Of a DNA stretch of 9,117 nt, positions 1-5,822 are shown in pieces. The position numbers and the translations under genes were made by a program. Every line of letters starts with the position of its first letter. Position 1 is the stretch's first letter. Source of the DNA: DASQTB01 sp035642095. Its GTDB lineage: Bacteria; Actinomycetota; UBA4738; CALAEC01. The stretch lies in contig DASQTB010000163.1 of the NCBI GenBank assembly GCA_035642095.1, positions 1-9,117 on the forward strand, given 5' to 3'. A model generated the notes under the pieces. The model was not told where the DNA came from and made no database searches. It saw nothing but the letters and a program-made list of their open reading frames with translations.

Positions 1-1137
1 TCCTCCGCACAGACCGGCCCGGCCACGACGATCCTGTCGGGATTCTCCGTGGGCCTGGAGTCGACGGTCTGGGCGATCCTGGTCATCGCCGTAACCGTGA
101 TCAGCGCGTTCCTCCTGGGCAACGACACGGCCGAGCGCCTCTACTTCATCTCGCTGGTCGGCATGGGGATGCTGACCACCGTCGGGGTGATCGTGTCGAT
201 GGACACGTACGGACCCGTGGCTGACAACGCGCAGGGGATCGCCGAGATGTCGGGAGAGTTCGAGGGCAAGCCCGCCGAGATCCTGCAGGGCCTCGACGCG
301 GTGGGGAACTCGACGAAGGCCATCACCAAGGGGATGGCCATCGCCACCGCCGTCATCGCGGCCACCTCACTGTTCGGCTCGTTCGAGGAGGCTCTCCGAG
401 CCGCCGGCTTCGACTTCACCGGGGTGAACGTGGCCGAGCCCGAGGTCCTGGTGGGCCTCCTGATCGGGGGCTCGGTGGCCTTCCTGTTCTCGTCCCTGGC
501 CATCCGGGCCGTTGGACGAGCCGCCGCCCGCGTGGTGGTCGAGGTCCGGAACCAGTTCCGAGACCACCCCGGCATCATGGAGGGGACCGAGCTGCCCGAC
601 TACGGACGGGTGGTCGACATCTGCACCCGGACGTCGCTCCGAGAGCTGATGACCCCCGGGCTGCTGGCCGTCCTGGCCCCGGTGCTGGTTGGGTTCGCCC
701 TGGAGGCCGAGGCCCTGGGCGCGTACCTGGCCGGAGTCATCCTGACCGGGCAGCTCCTGGCGGTGATGCTGTCCAACGCCGGTGGGGCGTGGGACAACGC
801 CAAGAAGCTGGTGGAGGAGGGGCTGTACGGAGGGAAGGGGTCCGAGGCCCACACGGCCACCGTGATCGGGGACACGGTCGGCGACCCGTTCAAGGACACG
901 GCCGGCCCGGCCCTCAATCCCCTGATCAAGGTGATGAACCTGGTCGCCCTACTGATCGCCCCGCTGGTCGTGTCGTTCGCCGACGACCTCGCGGTCCGAA
1001 TCGGCGTGGCCGCCGGCGCCCTGGTGATCCTGGCCGGAGCGATCTGGTACTCGAAGCGGCTCAAGGCCGAGGAGCTGGTGGCGGCGGATGAGCCGCCCAC
1101 GCCGGAGGCGGCGAGGGTCACCATGGAGGCGAGCTAG
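1..1137 (+). CDS. hppA: K+-independent proton-translocating membrane pyrophosphatase, C-terminal part
   Basis: The frame is open from base 1, so the gene starts upstream; 378 residues (roughly the C-terminal half of a family member of about 700) are visible. The family hydrolyses cytoplasmic pyrophosphate and pumps ions across the membrane. Visible signatures are the DTYGPVADNAQGIAEMSG motif, with aspartates at 202-204 and 223-225, a WDNAKK motif near 793-810, and the GDTVGDPFKDTAGPALNP motif, with aspartates at 871, 883 and 895 that bind Mg-PPi in this family. Several hydrophobic helices lie between them. The GNSTKAITKG segment carries Lys at 316-318 and Thr at 325-327. In this family that Lys/Thr combination, in place of Ala and Gly/Ala, marks K+-independent enzymes, which are proton pumps. 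Proton pumping is therefore likely but inferred. The stop TAG at 1135-1137 lies inside the ribosome binding site of the next gene, suggesting one operon. Confidence 0.96.
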   Translation, partial: SSAQTGPATTILSGFSVGLESTVWAILVIAVTVISAFLLGNDTAERLYFISLVGMGMLTTVGVIVSMDTYGPVADNAQGIAEMSGEFEGKPAEILQGLDAVGNSTKAITKGMAIATAVIAATSLFGSFEEALRAAGFDFTGVNVAEPEVLVGLLIGGSVAFLFSSLAIRAVGRAAARVVVEVRNQFRDHPGIMEGTELPDYGRVVDICTRTSLRELMTPGLLAVLAPVLVGFALEAEALGAYLAGVILTGQLLAVMLSNAGGAWDNAKKLVEEGLYGGKGSEAHTATVIGDTVGDPFKDTAGPALNPLIKVMNLVALLIAPLVVSFADDLAVRIGVAAGALVILAGAIWYSKRLKAEELVAADEPPTPEAARVTMEAS

Positions 1138-1145
1138 GAGCGGCG

Positions 1146-1502
1146 GTGGGCTGGCTCCGCCGCCTCCGGAGGTTCTTCACCCAGAGCGATGAGGAGCGCC
1201 TTGCCGAGGAGACCCTCCGCTGGGCGGAGCAGGTCCCGGGCGCCCGGCGCATCAGGGGCTGTCCCAGCCGGGAACCGGTCCGGGTGGCCGGTGCCGTCAG
1301 CCGCCTCCGCCTCCGGCCGAGCGACGGGTCGGTGACCCTCGAAGCGGTGGTCTCGGACGGGACTGGCGAGGTCACGGCGTCGTGGATGGGGCGGAGTCAC
1401 ATCCCGGGCCTGGGCCTGGGAACCGGTGTGGTCCTGGAAGGGGTGGTGGCCCCGGGCCGCGACGGGCTCCGGATGGTCAACCCCCGGTTCGAGTTCGCCT
1501 GA
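1146..1502 (+). CDS. small OB-fold nucleic-acid-binding-like protein
   Basis: This 118-residue protein starts at GTG 1146. AGGAG at 1136-1140 sits 5 nt upstream and overlaps the hppA stop, so translation is probably coupled. The first 35 residues are basic and helical (GWLRRLRRFFTQSDEERLAEE). From about residue 43 a five-strand OB-like pattern runs through VRVAGAVSRLRLRP, LEAVVSDGTGEVTASWMGR, IPGL and GVVLEGVV, ending NPRFEF. It resembles the short actinobacterial OB-fold proteins found beside ceoBC (for example Rv2694c in Mycobacterium tuberculosis, by recall). Their function is not established, and nucleic-acid binding is only implied by the fold. It ends 11 bp before the convergent ceoC-like stop, with no hairpin terminator between them. 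The conserved placement next to RCK genes is the main clue to its role. Confidence 0.87.
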   Translation: MGWLRRLRRFFTQSDEERLAEETLRWAEQVPGARRIRGCPSREPVRVAGAVSRLRLRPSDGSVTLEAVVSDGTGEVTASWMGRSHIPGLGLGTGVVLEGVVAPGRDGLRMVNPRFEFA

Positions 1503-1513
1503 GCCGAGTTCCG

Positions 1514-2197
1514 TCAACCCTCGGCCGATGCCCCCTCGCCGAGGAGGGCGGCCCGCAGCTTGTCTTCGGTCTCGGGGGTGGCGATGGCCATGATCTCGTC
1601 GCCCGGGACGAGCTTGGTCTCGGGCTGCGGGATGACCACGTGGCCCCGACGAAGGACGGCCACCACCGCGGAGTCCGGGGGGAGACGGAGCTCGTAGAGA
1701 GGACGTCCGGCGATCGGAGCGCCCTCGTTCAGGGTGATCTCCACCAGCGAGACCTGCCCCCGCTCCAGCTTGAACAGGCGGACCAGGTCGCCCACGGTGA
1801 CGGCCTCCTCGACCAGCGCGGTGAGGACGTGGGGTGGGCTCATCGGGACGTCTACGCCCCATGATTCGTTGAACATCCACTCGTTCTTCGGGTGGTTCAC
1901 CCGGGCCACGACGTGCGGCACCCCGTACTCCTGCTTCGACAGGAGGGCGATCACCAGGTTGTCCTCGTCGTCGCCGGTGGCGGCGACGATCACGTCGCAC
2001 GTTCGGACCTCGGCCTTGTCCAGGACCCACGGCTCGCAGGCGTCGCCGAGGATGAACGTGACGCCGGGGGCATCCTCCTGAGCCCGGTCCAGCACGGCCG
2101 GGTCCTGCTCGATCACCACGACGTCGTGACCCCTCCGGTGGAGGTCGTGGGCCAGGTGCCGGCCGATGTTTCCCGCTCCGGCGACGACGATCCGCAC
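1514..2197 (-). CDS. ceoC: TrkA-family RCK potassium-uptake regulatory protein (CeoC-like)
   Basis: This 227-residue cytosolic protein has a TrkA-N Rossmann domain (about 1-125) and a TrkA-C domain (about 140-222). The nucleotide loop GAGNIG is at residues 7-12, followed by acidic Glu30 at the end of the second strand (VVVIEQDP), a position that contacts ribose in NAD- or nucleotide-binding RCK domains. A CDVIVAATGDDEDN segment and a PHVVARVNHP segment match the family. RCK proteins form rings that gate K+ transporters in response to nucleotides, and TrkA-C domains can bind further ligands. The GTG start at 2195-2197 has GGAG at 2203-2206, 5 nt upstream, and lies 2 bp after the stop of the upstream RCK gene, so the two are surely co-translated and may form a heteromer. 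No TrkH or KtrB channel gene is visible. The ceoC name is based on gene order and domain match; trkA is equally valid. Confidence 0.92.
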   Translation of the reverse strand: MRIVVAGAGNIGRHLAHDLHRRGHDVVVIEQDPAVLDRAQEDAPGVTFILGDACEPWVLDKAEVRTCDVIVAATGDDEDNLVIALLSKQEYGVPHVVARVNHPKNEWMFNESWGVDVPMSPPHVLTALVEEAVTVGDLVRLFKLERGQVSLVEITLNEGAPIAGRPLYELRLPPDSAVVAVLRRGHVVIPQPETKLVPGDEIMAIATPETEDKLRAALLGEGASAEG

Positions 2198-2199
2198 GG

Positions 2200-2856
2200 C
2201 TACTCCGCGGCCGGCTCCAGGAGCACGTCGAACTTCTCGACGGCGTCCTTCTGGACGATGAAGTGGGCGATGTCACCCTCCTTGAACGTGGAGTCTGGTG
2301 TGGGAATGAACCCCGTCCCGCCGCGGTCCACGCCGACGACTTCCACCTCGCCCTCGGACTCCACGCTGGAGATCTTCTTCCCGACGAGGTGGTCGGGAAG
2401 CTCCACCCGGAGGTGGAGCAGGGAGCCGCCGGCCAGGGTGTCCCGCATCGTCTCCTTCCCGTGGAACAGCAGGTACTGGACCTGCTTGGCAGCCCACCTG
2501 ACCGTCGACACGGTCGGGATATCCAGCCGCTCGTAGATGTCCGCCCGCCGGGGGTCGTAGATCCGGGCGATCACCTTGGGGACCTTGAAGTGCTCTCGGG
2601 CCACCCGGGCCGACACGATGTTGGAGTTGTCGCCGTTGGAGACGGCGATGAACGCGTCGGCATCGTTGATGCCGGCCTCCTCGAGGACCTCCCGGTCAAA
2701 GCCCGTCCCGACGATGGTCCGGGCGTCGAAACCCGGGGGGAGGCGATCGAACGCCTCCTTGCGCTTGTCGACGATGGCCACGCTGTGCCCGGCCTTGGCC
2801 AGCTGGACGGTCAGCTCCGCACCGACCCGGCCGCACCCCATGATCACGAAGTGCAC
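2200..2856 (-). CDS. ceoB: TrkA-family RCK potassium-uptake regulatory protein (CeoB-like)
   Basis: This 218-residue RCK protein has a TrkA-N domain (about 1-125) with GCGRVG at residues 7-12 and Asp30 ending strand two (VAIVDKR). The segments DADAFIAVSNGDNSN and PKVIARIYDP follow, then a TrkA-C domain (about 135-215) with GDIAHFIV near its end. Family role: nucleotide-sensing gate of a K+ uptake system at the inner face of the membrane. It starts at GTG 2854-2856. No Shine-Dalgarno is seen; instead a -10-like TACCCT on the minus strand lies 6 nt upstream, so the mRNA may be leaderless. It is first in a two-gene unit with the CeoC-like protein and is divergent from the KimA-like transporter at 2996. 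That arrangement suggests, but does not prove, that the RCK pair acts on that transporter. Confidence 0.92.
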   Translation of the reverse strand: MHFVIMGCGRVGAELTVQLAKAGHSVAIVDKRKEAFDRLPPGFDARTIVGTGFDREVLEEAGINDADAFIAVSNGDNSNIVSARVAREHFKVPKVIARIYDPRRADIYERLDIPTVSTVRWAAKQVQYLLFHGKETMRDTLAGGSLLHLRVELPDHLVGKKISSVESEGEVEVVGVDRGGTGFIPTPDSTFKEGDIAHFIVQKDAVEKFDVLLEPAAE

Positions 2857-2862
2857 CAGGTC

Positions 2863-2868
2863 AGGGTA
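2863..2868 (-). promoter_or_regulatory. candidate -10 box for leaderless ceoB mRNA
   Basis: On the minus strand this reads TACCCT (a TANNNT actinobacterial -10), followed by 6 nt and then the GTG start. That spacing would put the transcription start at or beside the start codon. No convincing -35 hexamer is seen about 17 bp further upstream, which is common in actinobacterial promoters. Confidence 0.5.
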
Positions 2869-2899
2869 GCGCGGCGCCGGGTCCGGGACGAGTAGCGGA

Positions 2900-2915
2900 C
2901 CGGCCGAGCGGCCGG
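2900..2915. repeat. perfect inverted repeat, GC-rich hairpin between divergent genes
   Basis: CCGGCC (2900-2905), a GAGC loop (2906-2909) and GGCCGG (2910-2915) form a perfect 6-bp stem. It sits near the middle of the 139-bp divergent region between ceoB and the KimA-like gene. It could be an operator or a structure limiting read-through; there is no U-tract, so it is not a standard terminator. GC-rich DNA produces such stems often, so the significance is uncertain. Confidence 0.4.
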
Positions 2916-2923
2916 CCCGTCAT

Positions 2924-2937
2924 GGTGGTCATCCACC
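2924..2937. repeat. short inverted repeat in the divergent control region
   Basis: GGTGG (2924-2928), TCAT, then CCACC (2933-2937) form a compact dyad about 60-70 bp upstream of the predicted start of the KimA-like transcript. It may be a protein-binding half-site pair; the evidence is only the symmetry and the position. Confidence 0.3.
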
Positions 2938-2950
2938 GTCCCTGCATTGC

Positions 2951-2970
2951 TGGGGTGAAGCGGAACCCCA
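2951..2970. promoter_or_regulatory. candidate operator: inverted repeat over the -35 region of the KimA-like gene
   Basis: TGGGGT (2951-2956) and ACCCCA (2965-2970) are perfect 6-bp inverted arms separated by 8 bp, so the arm centres are 14 bp apart. If transcription starts near 2996, the element covers about -45 to -26, overlapping where a -35 box would lie. This is a typical place for a repressor or a class II activator. The KdpE-like regulator encoded at 5819-6511 is one possible binder, but nothing in the sequence shows this. Confidence 0.4.
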
Positions 2971-2983
2971 ACGGGCCGAGCCC

Positions 2984-2989
2984 TAGAAT
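2984..2989 (+). promoter_or_regulatory. -10 box for leaderless mRNA of the KimA-like gene
   Basis: TAGAAT matches the TANNNT -10 consensus and is separated by 6 nt of mostly C from the GTG start at 2996. No Shine-Dalgarno is present between them, so the transcript probably begins at the start codon. A possible -35 region lies near 2961-2967 but fits no strong consensus. The spacing mirrors that of the ceoB promoter on the opposite strand. Confidence 0.6.
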
Positions 2990-2995
2990 CCCCCC

Positions 2996-5284
2996 GTGGC
3001 ATCGGTCGGAACGGTGGTCAAGCGGGTACTGCTGGGACGACAGGTCTCATCCGCGCACCTCGAGCACACGCTCCTCCCGAAGGTCCTCGCCCTGCCCGTG
3101 TTCTCCTCCGACCCCCTTTCCTCGGTGGCCTACGCCACGGAGGAGATGATGCTCGTCCTGGTCACGGCCGGGGCGGCGGCGCTGAGCCTGATGCTCCCGC
3201 TGGCCGGGGTCATCGTGCTGATCCTGGCCATCGTGGTGACCTCGTACCGACAGACCGTGCGGGCCTACCCACGGGGTGGCGGCTCCTACATCGTGGCTCG
3301 GGAGAACCTGGGAACGATCCCAGGCCTGGTGGCCGCGGCCGCGATCCAGATCGGCTACGTCGTCACCGCGGCGGTGAGCGTGACCGCGGGGGCCGTGGCG
3401 GTCACCTCGGCGGCGCCGTCGCTGGCAGAGCACAGGCTTCTCGTGGCCATGATCTTCATCCTGGTCATCGCCCTGGCCAACCTTCGAGGGGTCCGGGAGT
3501 CGGGGACGCTCTTCGCCGTCCCCACGTACGGCTTCGTGGTGTGGGTCTACGTCACGATCCTGGCCGGTTTCGTCCAATGCCTGGACGGCTGTCCCCGGGC
3601 GGACACGGCGGACATCCCTCTCGAGGTTCACGCCGGCCTGGGGATCTTCCTGGTGCTCCGGGCGGCCACTCAGGGCGCCTCGGCGCTGACCGGGGTGGAG
3701 GCCATCGCCGACGGGGTGCAGGCGTTCCGCCGGCCCCAGGGGAGGAACGCGGCCGCGACCCTGGCGGTCCTCGGCTTCATGTCGGCCACCCTGTTCCTGG
3801 GGGTGACGGCGCTGGCCCGCCTGCTGGAGGTTCGGGTCGGCGAGGCCCTGGAGAGCTCCTCCTCCGTCCTGTCCCAGATCGGGGAGACCGTCTTCGGCCG
3901 AGGGCTCATGTTCTTCGCCCTCCAGACGTTCACCGCGCTGATCCTGATCGTCGCGGCCAACACCGCCTACCAGGACTTTCCCAGGCTCTCGGCCATCCTC
4001 GCGGGGGACCGGTTCATGCCGGGCCAGTTCAAGAACCGCGGCGACCGGCTGGTCTTCTCGAACGGCGTGGTCGTCCTGTCGGGGCTGGCCGCGCTGCTCG
4101 TATGGATCTACGACGCGCAGCTCTCCAAGCTGATCCCGCTGTACCTGGTCGGCGTATTCACCGCGTTCACGCTGTCCCAGGCGGGAATGGTCCGCCGATG
4201 GGTGAAGGTCAAGGAGGGCAGGTGGCGCCGGAACGCGGCCATCAACGCCGTCGGAGCGGCCACCACGGGCACGGTGCTGCTCGTGGCCGTGATCACTCGA
4301 TTCACTCAGGGCGCGTGGATGGTCATCGTGGCCGTCCCGATCATCGTCACCGGGTTCCTGATGGTGTCCCGGCACTATGAGCGGGTTCGCCGCGACCTGA
4401 CCGCGAATCGGGTCCGGTTCGGGGAGACCGGACAGAACCACATCCTGTTCGTGCTTTCCGAGTTCGACCCGGCCACCGCCGAGGCTCTCGGATACGTCCG
4501 CTCGCTCCGCCCCGCCGGGTTCGACGCGGTCTACGTTGGATCCGGGTCCCGCGAGGACGCCGAGGCGCGGTGGCGCGACCTGGCCGGAGACGCCTCATCC
4601 CTTTCGTTCGTTCCACCGGGCCGGGATCCTGTGGACGTGGTCATCGAGCGTACCCGTATGGTGGAGCGCGGGCCCGACGACTTCGTTACCGTGATCATCC
4701 CGGAGTTCTTCCCCAGGCGGTCCCTGGTCTCCGCCGTGGTCAAGCGGGTCACGTTCCGGCTCAAGATCCGACTGCTGACCCAGCCCGGAGTGGTGATCAC
4801 CGATGTGCCCGTCCTGGCGGAGGAAGGGCGACTGGTCGGAGTCGATGGGCGGGGGCTGATCCCCGAGCGGGTGGTCGGCCTGGTCTTCGTGTCGGCCGCG
4901 CACGACGCGGCCGTGCGTGCGATCAACTACGCGGAGAGCATCAACGCCCACGACATCCGGGCCGTGTTCCTGGCCACCGAGCCGGAGGAAGTCCCGGCTA
5001 TGCTCGAGGGCTGGGCGGAACGAGGCATCTCCGTGCCTCTGGACGTGGTCGAGGCGCCGTTCCGGGACCTCGGGCCTCCGCTCCTGGAGGAGGTCCGACG
5101 CGTCACCGCCGAGCCTGGAACGGTGGCCGCGGTGATCCTCCCGGAGTTCCTGGTGACCAGATGGTGGCACCGGCTTCTCCACAACAACCGGGCCCTGTTC
5201 ATCAAACGAGTCCTGCTGTTCGAGCCGAGGGTGATCCTGTCGAGCGTGCCGTTCCAGTTGGGAGGGTCGGATGGATCGAGATGA
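2996..5284 (+). CDS. KimA/KUP-type APC transporter with tandem cytosolic USP-like domains (likely K+/H+ symporter relative)
   Basis: This 762-residue protein has about 12 hydrophobic helices (residues about 30-450) and a long cytosolic tail. The membrane part closely matches Bacillus KimA (YdaO), a K+/H+ symporter, by recall: FSSDPLSSVAYATEE near 36-50, YRQTVRAYPRGGGSYIVARE at 84-103, ALTGVEAI at 230-237 and LIPLYLVGVF at 379-388. Residues matching recalled Bacillus ion-site positions are Asp39 (D36), Tyr46 (Y43), Thr124 (T121), Ser128 (S125), Thr232 (T230), Glu235 (E233) and Tyr383 (Y377). The Asp117 position is Gly120 here (codon 3353-3355). The tail carries two homologous USP-like units (about 481-607 and 626-755) where Bacillus KimA, about 607 residues long, has one. 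The GTG start is set by a leaderless-type promoter. The gene overlaps the HD gene downstream by 14 bp. K+ is the likely substrate, but another cation or an amino acid cannot be excluded; the family is often annotated simply as an APC permease. Confidence 0.88.
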   Translation: MASVGTVVKRVLLGRQVSSAHLEHTLLPKVLALPVFSSDPLSSVAYATEEMMLVLVTAGAAALSLMLPLAGVIVLILAIVVTSYRQTVRAYPRGGGSYIVARENLGTIPGLVAAAAIQIGYVVTAAVSVTAGAVAVTSAAPSLAEHRLLVAMIFILVIALANLRGVRESGTLFAVPTYGFVVWVYVTILAGFVQCLDGCPRADTADIPLEVHAGLGIFLVLRAATQGASALTGVEAIADGVQAFRRPQGRNAAATLAVLGFMSATLFLGVTALARLLEVRVGEALESSSSVLSQIGETVFGRGLMFFALQTFTALILIVAANTAYQDFPRLSAILAGDRFMPGQFKNRGDRLVFSNGVVVLSGLAALLVWIYDAQLSKLIPLYLVGVFTAFTLSQAGMVRRWVKVKEGRWRRNAAINAVGAATTGTVLLVAVITRFTQGAWMVIVAVPIIVTGFLMVSRHYERVRRDLTANRVRFGETGQNHILFVLSEFDPATAEALGYVRSLRPAGFDAVYVGSGSREDAEARWRDLAGDASSLSFVPPGRDPVDVVIERTRMVERGPDDFVTVIIPEFFPRRSLVSAVVKRVTFRLKIRLLTQPGVVITDVPVLAEEGRLVGVDGRGLIPERVVGLVFVSAAHDAAVRAINYAESINAHDIRAVFLATEPEEVPAMLEGWAERGISVPLDVVEAPFRDLGPPLLEEVRRVTAEPGTVAAVILPEFLVTRWWHRLLHNNRALFIKRVLLFEPRVILSSVPFQLGGSDGSR
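4436..5260 (+). repeat. tandem duplication of the cytosolic domain inside the KimA-like gene
   Basis: The gene encodes two diverged copies of one domain, unit 1 at residues about 481-607 and unit 2 at about 626-755, with a period of about 147 residues. Matching landmarks are NHILFVL and VGLVFVS at the start, VIIPEF (566-571) and VILPEF (713-718), and VVITDVPVL and VILSSVPFQL at the end. Unit 2 carries WWHRLLHNNRALFIKR, like the end of Bacillus KimA, so unit 2 is the orthologous domain and unit 1 the extra copy. Confidence 0.75.
5261..5266 (+). promoter_or_regulatory. ribosome binding site of the HD gene inside the transporter gene
   Basis: GGAGGG lies 4 nt before ATG 5271, within the last codons of the KimA-like gene. 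It supports 5271 as the start and implies translational coupling to the transporter. Confidence 0.7.
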
Positions 5285-5822
5285 CGCGCTGGCACTTGTC
5301 CGCGAGAAGGCGGAGAAGGAGACGACGGTCCGCCACCTGGTCTCCGTCGAAGGTGTGATGCGGGCGCTGGCCCGGCGGTTCGGTGAGGACGAGGATGTGT
5401 GGGCGCTGACCGGCTTGTTCCACGACCTCGATCAGGACCAGACCCACGAGGATCCGGAGCGGCACGCCCGTCAGGCGGCCGAGTGGCTGCAGGAGGCCGG
5501 CGTGGAGGAACGCATCATCAACGGCGTCCTGGCCCACGCCCACGAGCAGCACCGCACCGACCTCATGTCGCGGGCCATCGTCCACGCCGATGCGGTGGCC
5601 GGGCTGCTGGTGGCGGCGGCCTTGGTTCGCCCCGAGAAGGCCATCGGGATGAAGATTTCCTCCGTGAAGAAGAAGCTGAAGGAGAAGGCGTTCGCTCCCG
5701 GCGTGAACCGGGAGGAGGTCACCCAGGTGGAGGAGCGACTCGGGATCCCGCTTGACGATTTCCTGGCGGCCTCCATCGAGGGCCTCCAGTCCGTGGCCGG
5801 GGAGATCGAGCTGGCCCCTTAG
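5271..5822 (+). CDS. small HD-domain phosphohydrolase
   Basis: This 183-residue soluble protein contains one HD domain with the usual metal-ligand pattern: His22, His51-Asp52 (LFHDLDQD), His89 and Asp107 (IVHADAVAG). HD proteins are metal-dependent phosphohydrolases or phosphodiesterases, often acting on nucleotides. It resembles the short HDIG-type hydrolases of unknown substrate, which share a C-terminal VRPEKAIG...SVKKKLKEKAFAPGV segment; here that segment is residues about 118-144. ATG 5271 is supported by GGAGGG at 5261-5266. The gene overlaps the transporter by 14 bp, so the two are made together. The end TAG (5820-5822) overlaps the convergent response-regulator stop. A role in turning over a nucleotide signal for the transporter is a hypothesis only; the substrate cannot be read from the sequence. 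Confidence 0.88.
   Translation: MDRDDALALVREKAEKETTVRHLVSVEGVMRALARRFGEDEDVWALTGLFHDLDQDQTHEDPERHARQAAEWLQEAGVEERIINGVLAHAHEQHRTDLMSRAIVHADAVAGLLVAAALVRPEKAIGMKISSVKKKLKEKAFAPGVNREEVTQVEERLGIPLDDFLAASIEGLQSVAGEIELAP

Noticed and set aside
1503..1513. Transcription terminator between the OB-fold gene and ceoC
   Set aside because: Only 11 bp are present, with no stem-loop or T-tract.
2900..2995. Possible ydaO/kimA-type cyclic di-AMP riboswitch upstream of the KimA-like gene (GGGGTGAA and CCGAGCCC look familiar)
   Set aside because: The space is short, the order of conserved blocks as I recall them does not fit, and the TAGAAT box 6 nt before the GTG implies a leaderless mRNA with no room for a riboswitch.
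3047..4441. Long antisense open frame opposite the KimA-like gene
   Set aside because: It is rich in Arg, Gly, His, Gln and Asp with no domain, typical of the shadow frame in GC-rich coding DNA; the sense strand encodes a clear transporter.
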